NCBI RefSeq assembly: GCF_000686885.1
Contig: NZ_JMLU01000007.1
Coordinates: forward strand, 1-64,000
Direction of reading: 5' to 3'
Origin: Flavobacterium sasangense DSM 21067
GTDB taxonomy: Bacteria; Bacteroidota; Bacteroidia; Flavobacteriales; Flavobacteriaceae
DNA: 64,000 bases
Part shown: piece by piece, positions 58,838 through 64,000 of the stretch
How the letters are laid out: every line of letters begins with the position of its first letter
Position numbering within the stretch: the stretch's first letter is position 1
Position numbers and translations under genes: made by a program
The notes under the pieces: generated by a model
Told to the model about the DNA's origin: nothing
The model's database searches: none
What the model saw: the letters and a program-made list of their open reading frames with translations, nothing else

Positions 58838-59686
58838 TTACTTGTTTTTTAACACGTAAATATGTGAAGAAAACTCTTTTTTAAAGAATCCCGAAACATT
58901 TGAGATCAAACCAATAAAAAATCCGGAAATGAAATTCATTTTTCCAGTTTTATATTTTTCAGATAAAAGTGACACATAAAAACTATCAAACCACATGGGT
59001 TTAATATCTTCCAAATTCATGTTTTGTTTATCGAATAATTTTTCGATTGCTGTTTTTGAGAAATGCCACAAATGTCTCGGCACATCATAAGCTGCCCAAA
59101 ATTCTTTGTAATATTTTGCATCGTACGATTTGAAATTTGGAACAGCGATAATAATTGTCCCTGAAGGTTTCAACAAACGTTTCAATTCAGCTACTTGATG
59201 TTCGACATCTGGAACGTGTTCTAAAACGTGCCACATGGTAATTACATCAAACGAATTACTTTCTAACTTTTCAATCGTATCACCAAATTTAATTCCTTTT
59301 CCAACAGCAATTCCTTTTGCTTTATCATTAGGCTCAATTCCTAAGATTTCCCAATTCTGATTTTTACATTCCAAAAGAAAATCCCCTGTTCCGGCTCCGA
59401 TGTCTAAAATTCTTCCTTTAACTGGTTGGTAAGAATTAATTAATTTAACTTTATCGCGAATGGCTTTTCTTTTGATGAAGTGATACATTTTTTCAAATAA
59501 CGTACGTTTTCCATCGGTGTGAGAAATATAATCTTCAAATTCGTAATACGAACCTAATTTATCTAACGTAGGTTGCGGATGTGTTTTTAAAATTTGATAT
59601 TCCTCATTTAACAACAAGGAAAAAGATTCTCCAGAAACTGAAAAATCTTTAACTTTAATAAAACTTTTATCTTCTAAAAAATTCAT
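58838..59686 (-). CDS. Class I SAM-dependent methyltransferase
   Basis: The 282-residue protein has the SAM-binding motif ILDIGAGTGDFLLE near 93-106, acidic motif LGIEPNDKA, and FDVITMWHVLEHVPDVEHQV followed by LKRLLKPSGTIIIAVPN, typical of UbiG-like class I methyltransferases. The N-terminal region (about 1-75) is extra and may bind the acceptor. The C-terminal hydrophobic stretch FISGFFIGLISNVSGFF could bind membrane. Substrate unknown. It lies downstream of mnmG on the same strand, separated by 103 bp that hold a parS site. Confidence 0.85.
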   Translation of the reverse strand: MNFLEDKSFIKVKDFSVSGESFSLLLNEEYQILKTHPQPTLDKLGSYYEFEDYISHTDGKRTLFEKMYHFIKRKAIRDKVKLINSYQPVKGRILDIGAGTGDFLLECKNQNWEILGIEPNDKAKGIAVGKGIKFGDTIEKLESNSFDVITMWHVLEHVPDVEHQVAELKRLLKPSGTIIIAVPNFKSYDAKYYKEFWAAYDVPRHLWHFSKTAIEKLFDKQNMNLEDIKPMWFDSFYVSLLSEKYKTGKMNFISGFFIGLISNVSGFFKKEFSSHIYVLKNK

Positions 59687-59734
59687 TTATTTTATTTTTA
59701 TGCGAAAGGCTTATTTTAATGGGGTTGACAAGGT

Positions 59735-59750
59735 TGTTTCACGTGAAACA
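59735..59750. promoter_or_regulatory. parS-type ParB-binding site 1
   Basis: TGTTTCACGTGAAACA is the perfect 16-bp palindromic parS consensus, located between mnmG and the methyltransferase gene. Confidence 0.9.
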
Positions 59751-59753
59751 TTT

Positions 59754-59785
59754 TTACTGAACACTAAAAACTGAACACTGTTCAC
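59754..59785. repeat. Short direct and inverted repeats beside parS 1
   Basis: ACTGAACACTAAAAACTGAA followed by CACTGTTCAC gives two copies of CTGAACACT and a partial inverse. It resembles the other intergenic dyads but is shorter. Confidence 0.4.
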
Positions 59786-59789
59786 TTTC

Positions 59790-61661
59790 TTATCTTCCCA
59801 TGTATATTAACAACACCGAAATATCACTTGGCGAAACTCCACTAATACGAGAAGCTTGTGCGATAGTTCGTGGTCGTATTTTATTTAATTTTTGTTTGGC
59901 TTCAATTGAAATAGATTGGATTTTATCGAAATTAAAATTATCAGGAATAATCATATCTTCTAAACGAGTTAGTTTATCCGCGTTGTTTTTTTCCTTTTCA
60001 ATATAACCTGAATATTTGACTTGAATTTCGGCTTGCTCAACCACTTCTTGATCTAAATCGTGTTCTTCGATATAAGCAGCTACTTTTTTAAATTTTCTAA
60101 AATCTTCCAAATCCAATTGCGGACGAGAAAAGACTTTAAACATTTTATCAGGCTGACTCATCGGAGCCGAACCTTTAGCTTCTAATATCGGATTTGCTTC
60201 TTCAGGTTTTAGACTTGTTTCCCTAAAGAAATTTACCATCGCTTCCGATTGTGAGAATTTTTGCTCCATACGAATCAAACGCTCTTCTTTAGCTAAACCT
60301 ATTTCGTATGCTTTTGGTGTTAATCTGAAATCCGCATTATCTTGACGAAGCAATGTTCTGTACTCAGCACGCGAAGTAAACATACGATATGGTTCTTCTG
60401 TGCCTTTAGTAATTAAGTCGTCAATTAAAACTCCGATGTAAGCTTCATCTCTTTTAAGGATAAACGGTTCTCTATTCTGAACTTTTAAAGCTGCATTTAT
60501 TCCAGCCATTAAACCTTGAGATGCTGCTTCTTCATAACCAGTTGTTCCATTAATTTGTCCAGCAAAATACAAACCTTCGACTAATTTAGTTTCTAAGGTG
60601 TGTTGTAATTGCGTAGGAGGGAAGTAATCGTATTCAATAGCATAACCAGGTCTGAAAAATTTCACATTCTCAAATCCTGCCACAGAACGCAATGCTTTGA
60701 ATTGAATATCTTCTGGTAACGAAGTGGAGAAACCATTGATGTAATATTCGCAAGTTGTCCAACCTTCTGGTTCAACAAATAATTGATGACGTTCTTTATC
60801 TGCAAAACGATTAATTTTATCTTCGATTGAGGGACAATATCTCGGACCTAAACTTTTGATTCTTCCGTTGAACATTGGACTTCTATCAAAACCTTCGCGT
60901 AAAATATCGTGCACTTCTAATGAAGTATACGACATCCAACAAGAACGCTGTGTTTTTAATGGAGCTGTTAAATTAGAATATGAAAATTTTTCTGGATGTT
61001 CGTCACCAGGTTGTTCTACCATTTTAGAAAAATCTAAAGAACGACCATCCACACGTGGAGGTGTTCCGGTTTTCATTCTACCTGATTCAAAACCTAATTT
61101 TACTAAATCTTCTGTGATTCCAAATGAAGCACTTTCTCCAGCGCGACCTCCACCGAATTGTTTGTCTCCAATATGAATCAAACCATTCAAAAAAGTTCCG
61201 TTTGTCAACACAACTGACTTAGCTTTGATTTCCACCCCAAGCGAAGTTTTCACGCCTACAATCTTTCCATTCTCTGATAATATTCCAGCCACCATCTCTT
61301 GGTAGAAATCCAAATTCGGAGTATTCTCCAACATAGTTCTCCATTCATCCGAAAAACGCATTCTGTCCGACTGTACTCTTGGCGACCACATCGCTGGTCC
61401 TTTTGATTTATTCAACATCTTGAATTGAATGGCTGTTTTGTCTGAAACAATTCCAGAATATCCACCCAAGGCATCAATCTCACGCACGATTTGTCCTTTT
61501 GCAATTCCTCCCATAGCAGGATTGCATGACATCTGTGCAATGTTTTGAAGATTCATTGTTACCAAAAGCGTAGCGCACCCCATGTTGGCAGCAGCAGCAG
61601 CAGCTTCACAACCGGCGTGGCCAGCACCCACAACAATTACATCATATTGATTTAAAAACAT
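59790..61661 (-). CDS. mnmG: tRNA uridine-5-carboxymethylaminomethyl modification enzyme MnmG
   Basis: The 623-residue FAD enzyme shows the dinucleotide-binding motif VIVVGAGHAGCEAA near 8-21, NPAMGGIAKGQ, GGGRAGE, PRYCPSIEDK, the substrate-binding GLYFAGQINGTTGYEEAA near 362-379 and the C-terminal RISGVSPSDISVLLIYM. With MnmE it modifies the wobble uridine of several tRNAs. Full length. Three parS-type sites flank it: one downstream and two upstream. mnmG (gidA) is near the replication origin in many bacteria. Confidence 0.97.
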   Translation of the reverse strand: MFLNQYDVIVVGAGHAGCEAAAAAANMGCATLLVTMNLQNIAQMSCNPAMGGIAKGQIVREIDALGGYSGIVSDKTAIQFKMLNKSKGPAMWSPRVQSDRMRFSDEWRTMLENTPNLDFYQEMVAGILSENGKIVGVKTSLGVEIKAKSVVLTNGTFLNGLIHIGDKQFGGGRAGESASFGITEDLVKLGFESGRMKTGTPPRVDGRSLDFSKMVEQPGDEHPEKFSYSNLTAPLKTQRSCWMSYTSLEVHDILREGFDRSPMFNGRIKSLGPRYCPSIEDKINRFADKERHQLFVEPEGWTTCEYYINGFSTSLPEDIQFKALRSVAGFENVKFFRPGYAIEYDYFPPTQLQHTLETKLVEGLYFAGQINGTTGYEEAASQGLMAGINAALKVQNREPFILKRDEAYIGVLIDDLITKGTEEPYRMFTSRAEYRTLLRQDNADFRLTPKAYEIGLAKEERLIRMEQKFSQSEAMVNFFRETSLKPEEANPILEAKGSAPMSQPDKMFKVFSRPQLDLEDFRKFKKVAAYIEEHDLDQEVVEQAEIQVKYSGYIEKEKNNADKLTRLEDMIIPDNFNFDKIQSISIEAKQKLNKIRPRTIAQASRISGVSPSDISVLLIYMGR

Positions 61662-61676
61662 CTTCTATAAATATTA

Positions 61677-61692
61677 TGTTCCACGTGAAACA
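61677..61692. promoter_or_regulatory. parS-type ParB-binding site 2
   Basis: TGTTCCACGTGAAACA, one base from the perfect palindrome and a known parS variant. It lies 15 bp upstream of mnmG. Confidence 0.88.
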
Positions 61693-61716
61693 TTTAAAAA
61701 ATTCTAGTTTATAAGC

Positions 61717-62136
61717 TTAATGTTCCACGTGAAACATTTGCATTTTTTCTTCTTCTTTCGAACGCATCAAAGCTTCGTCTTTTGGAGATTTATCTTTGTA
61801 TCCGCAGTAGTGTAAAACTCCATGAGATAGAACACGCTTTAATTCTTCCTCAAAAGAAACATTAAAATCGTTAGCATTATCCTTAACGCGTTCAACAGAA
61901 ACGAAAATATCACCCTGTATTAAATTTCCTACTGTGTAATCGAAGCTAATAATATCGGTTAAAGTGTCATGATCTAAATACTCTACATTAATTTTATGTA
62001 AGTATTCGTCATCACAAAAGATATAGTTGATTTCCCCTTCATCAAATCCTTCGGATTCAATAATGCGAGAAATCCAATCTTCGTATTGTGCTTCGTTTTC
62101 GAGTTCGAAATCTGTTTCGTAATTAAAACTAATCAT
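61717..62136 (-). CDS. ybeY: Endoribonuclease YbeY
   Basis: The 139-residue protein has the UPF0054/YbeY zinc motif, here LSHGVLHYCGYKDKSP near 106-121 (HGxLHxxGYxH-like; the third position is Asp rather than His), preceded by TLTDIISFDY near 71-80. YbeY acts in 16S rRNA maturation and ribosome quality control. It overlaps the DUF4175 stop by 8 bp, so it is translationally coupled. The last residues, MFHVEH, are encoded by a parS-type site. Confidence 0.93.
   Translation of the reverse strand: MISFNYETDFELENEAQYEDWISRIIESEGFDEGEINYIFCDDEYLHKINVEYLDHDTLTDIISFDYTVGNLIQGDIFVSVERVKDNANDFNVSFEEELKRVLSHGVLHYCGYKDKSPKDEALMRSKEEEKMQMFHVEH
61721..61736. promoter_or_regulatory. parS-type ParB-binding site 3, inside the end of ybeY
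   Basis: TGTTCCACGTGAAACA again, only 28 bp from site 2. Read on the minus strand it encodes FHVEH of the YbeY C-terminus. Confidence 0.88.
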
Positions 62137-64000
62137 TGCCTTTAAAATAGTTTTGAACCTTCTGGTTAAAATTGGGTTGCAAAGGTAAGCTTTGTCTGTT
62201 TAATATTTCAACACTATTCAGATAATCTTTTAATTCCATAGAAAGTGGAGTAGTGGAACCATTATAGTTCTTGTCATTAGTTTTAGACTGACGTTTGGTA
62301 TCTTCTCCTTGTTGCTGAATGGCTTTTTCTAATTTTAAAAGTTCGTGTTTTAAATTCAACATCTTTTGCAACGTTTCATTTTTGAAACCTTTATTAATGA
62401 GTTGCTTTTCAAATTCCTTCATTTGATTCAATGTTCCCATACCTTGATTCAACATTCCTTCTTTCTCTAGGGCTTTTTGTAAAGCATCACGTAATTGTCT
62501 TTGCTCTTTAAGAATTTCTAAAACTTTACCTGCATCACCTTCAGAACCATTTTCTCCTTCTTCTCTGTTCTCGCCTGATTGACCTTTTTGTTTTCCTTGT
62601 CCAAGTTTGTCGCCTGGCTTATCTCCGGGTTTATCTCCAGGTTTTTGACTAGGTTTCATTCCTTCTTTCATTTTTTCACCTAAACCTTCTTGCTGTTTGA
62701 TGATGTCTGGCAGCTGCATTCCACCTTTACCACTACCAGGTTTTGGTTTGCCTTTTCCAGAACCTTGACCTTGCATTTCCATATTCATTTCACTTTGCAC
62801 ATTGCTAAGATAATCAGCCAAACGGTTAGCCGAAGTTAAAACATATTGCTGATGCGAAGCTCCTTTTTGGATGTTGTTATCTGCTAACGTTTCTAAAGTC
62901 TTGTCTAAATTATAATGGATTTCTCCAACTTCATTCAGAATGGTTTCTGTAATTTTTGGATTACGTAAAGCAACAGCAAACAAACTATCGTCAACATGCT
63001 TGAATTGTAGTTTCAAATCTTGTTGCTTTTTTAAAACTTTGTTCAATTGCAAAGAACGTGTTTGTGTTGTATTCGTAGTTTTAATTAAAGTCTCTTCGTC
63101 AAAAGAAAAAGCTAATAAATTATCTAAAATTTGTCGCAACAATTTAGCATCTTCTTGCATTTGTTCCATGTCACCTGATTGCATAGATTGAGACATTTTC
63201 TGACTCATCTGTTTCATTTTAGCGACTGCTGATTTTTGCTTTGGTTTTGCTTTCTGTTGATTTTGCTTTTGCAATTCTTCAGAAGCTTTTTCCATATCTT
63301 TCTTCACATCTTCTTGTTCATTCTTATCATTAGGAATGTCCATTGGAGCTTTCAATTCTTTATTCTCCTTGTCTAACTCTTGAAGCTCTTTTTGAATGTT
63401 TTCAAATTCTTTATTGATAGCATCCTGATTTTCCTTTGAATTTTCTTTAGCATCATCCGCTAATTTATCTTCCTTCTCAGCTAGCTTGTCTAATTTATCA
63501 GCGATTTGTTCCGCTTTTTGTTCAACATAAAAACGTTTCGTTAATTCAACTAATTGCTCTAAATTCTGTTGTTGGCTTTTAGCATTTTGTTTTAACTTAT
63601 CGGCTTTATCAAACAATTGATCTTTCTCTAATTTCTTAGAAAGTTCTTCTAACTCTTTCAATAATTTTTCGTTTTTCTCAGCTTGTTTTTCTGCTTCTTC
63701 TAAACGGCGTAATAATTCTTCTTTGTCTTTATCTTGTGATTTTGGATTGAACTCTTCCAAATTCTCGGTTAACTTTTTTGTGAATTCTTTCATCATTTCG
63801 TCTTGTTGTTTTTGACGATTAATAAAGTCTTCCACTTTCTTTTGATCTTTGAAATCTAAAGTCGATTTCTCTTTATTCATCTTTTGCAGTTTGTCCAATT
63901 CAGAAAGTTGCTTATCTTGATTTTGAAGCGATTTTTCTAAACTATTGATGTTTTCATTCTGCTCTTGCAGTTGTTTGTCTTCTTTTTGCTCTTCTGTAAG
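62129..64000 (-). CDS. DUF4175-type coiled-coil protein, C-terminal part (5' end outside the window)
   Basis: The frame is open from the window edge to the stop at 62129, giving at least 623 residues. The visible part is a long, highly charged coiled coil (Lys/Glu/Gln-rich to about residue 230 of the visible part). A central segment is QLQFKHVDDSLFAVALRNPK-like, then comes a Gly/Lys/Pro-rich linker with PGDK repeats, and a helical C-terminus. This layout matches DUF4175 proteins of Flavobacteria, which carry N-terminal transmembrane segments. Those are not visible here. Function unknown. A TTG near 63898 is not a real start. It overlaps ybeY by 8 bp. Confidence 0.8.
   Translation of the reverse strand, partial: LTEEQKEDKQLQEQNENINSLEKSLQNQDKQLSELDKLQKMNKEKSTLDFKDQKKVEDFINRQKQQDEMMKEFTKKLTENLEEFNPKSQDKDKEELLRRLEEAEKQAEKNEKLLKELEELSKKLEKDQLFDKADKLKQNAKSQQQNLEQLVELTKRFYVEQKAEQIADKLDKLAEKEDKLADDAKENSKENQDAINKEFENIQKELQELDKENKELKAPMDIPNDKNEQEDVKKDMEKASEELQKQNQQKAKPKQKSAVAKMKQMSQKMSQSMQSGDMEQMQEDAKLLRQILDNLLAFSFDEETLIKTTNTTQTRSLQLNKVLKKQQDLKLQFKHVDDSLFAVALRNPKITETILNEVGEIHYNLDKTLETLADNNIQKGASHQQYVLTSANRLADYLSNVQSEMNMEMQGQGSGKGKPKPGSGKGGMQLPDIIKQQEGLGEKMKEGMKPSQKPGDKPGDKPGDKLGQGKQKGQSGENREEGENGSEGDAGKVLEILKEQRQLRDALQKALEKEGMLNQGMGTLNQMKEFEKQLINKGFKNETLQKMLNLKHELLKLEKAIQQQGEDTKRQSKTNDKNYNGSTTPLSMELKDYLNSVEILNRQSLPLQPNFNQKVQNYFKGND

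Overview
The window looks like a chromosome segment from a member of the Flavobacteriaceae, most likely Flavobacterium. The evidence is a low-GC, A-rich sequence, several -7 elements of the Bacteroidota type TAnnTTTG, type IX secretion (T9SS) C-terminal sorting domains with the YPNP motif, GLPGLI, DUF2480, DUF4837, DUF4175 and DUF5689 proteins, SusC-like TonB receptors, and a suf cluster in Bacteroidota style. I found no rRNA, tRNA or CRISPR array.

Layout. 0-0.3 kb: 5' end of an IS982-type transposase gene. 0.4-2.9 kb: two small exported peptides with a common C-terminal tail, a PP2A-like phosphatase, a small outer-membrane protein and a PhnA-domain protein. 2.9-9.4 kb: a repeat-rich accessory region. 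It holds a tandem duplication (period 2127 bp) of an RCC1-repeat T9SS cargo gene, each copy with a 12-G tract, preceded by fragments of another T9SS protein. It also holds copies of an intergenic repeat, a HigBA-like toxin-antitoxin pair, a stub of a second phnA gene and a secreted protein of unknown function. 9.5-17.7 kb: an aldehyde dehydrogenase and 3-hydroxyanthranilate dioxygenase, then a secreted endonuclease-family protein divergent from a TonB receptor/surface lipoprotein operon. 17.8-29.4 kb: hflX, then the suf iron-sulfur genes. These form sufA-sufB-sufC-sufD with a consensus promoter and a terminator, then a pair of membrane proteins, then sufS-META lipoprotein-sufE-sufT-like-DUF2480. 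A GxxExxY gene flanked by 25-bp inverted repeats sits between sufE and the sufT-like gene.

29.4-39.9 kb: MBL hydrolase, subtilisin-like and M1 peptidases, an EF-G2-like factor, a membrane protein, rnpA, an S41 protease and a two-domain OmpA protein. 40-44.5 kb: an orphan response regulator, a small cysteine-containing secreted protein, a GLPGLI protein and an outer-membrane beta-barrel receptor. 44.7-50.7 kb: housekeeping genes (elaA-like, DUF4837, mltD-like, pgk, holB, DoxX). 50.7-55.7 kb: a TetR-controlled tripartite ABC efflux operon with a palindromic operator. 55.7-64 kb: Pif1-like helicase, OmpH/Skp lipoprotein, methyltransferase, mnmG, ybeY and a DUF4175 gene that runs off the end. Three parS-type sites surround mnmG, which suggests this end lies in the origin-proximal ParB-loading zone.

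The most unusual items are the matched poly-G tracts in duplicated T9SS cargo genes, the inverted-repeat GxxExxY cassette in the suf cluster, the parS cluster (one site encodes the YbeY C-terminus), and the repeat unit whose left end carries the 3' end of the antitoxin gene.
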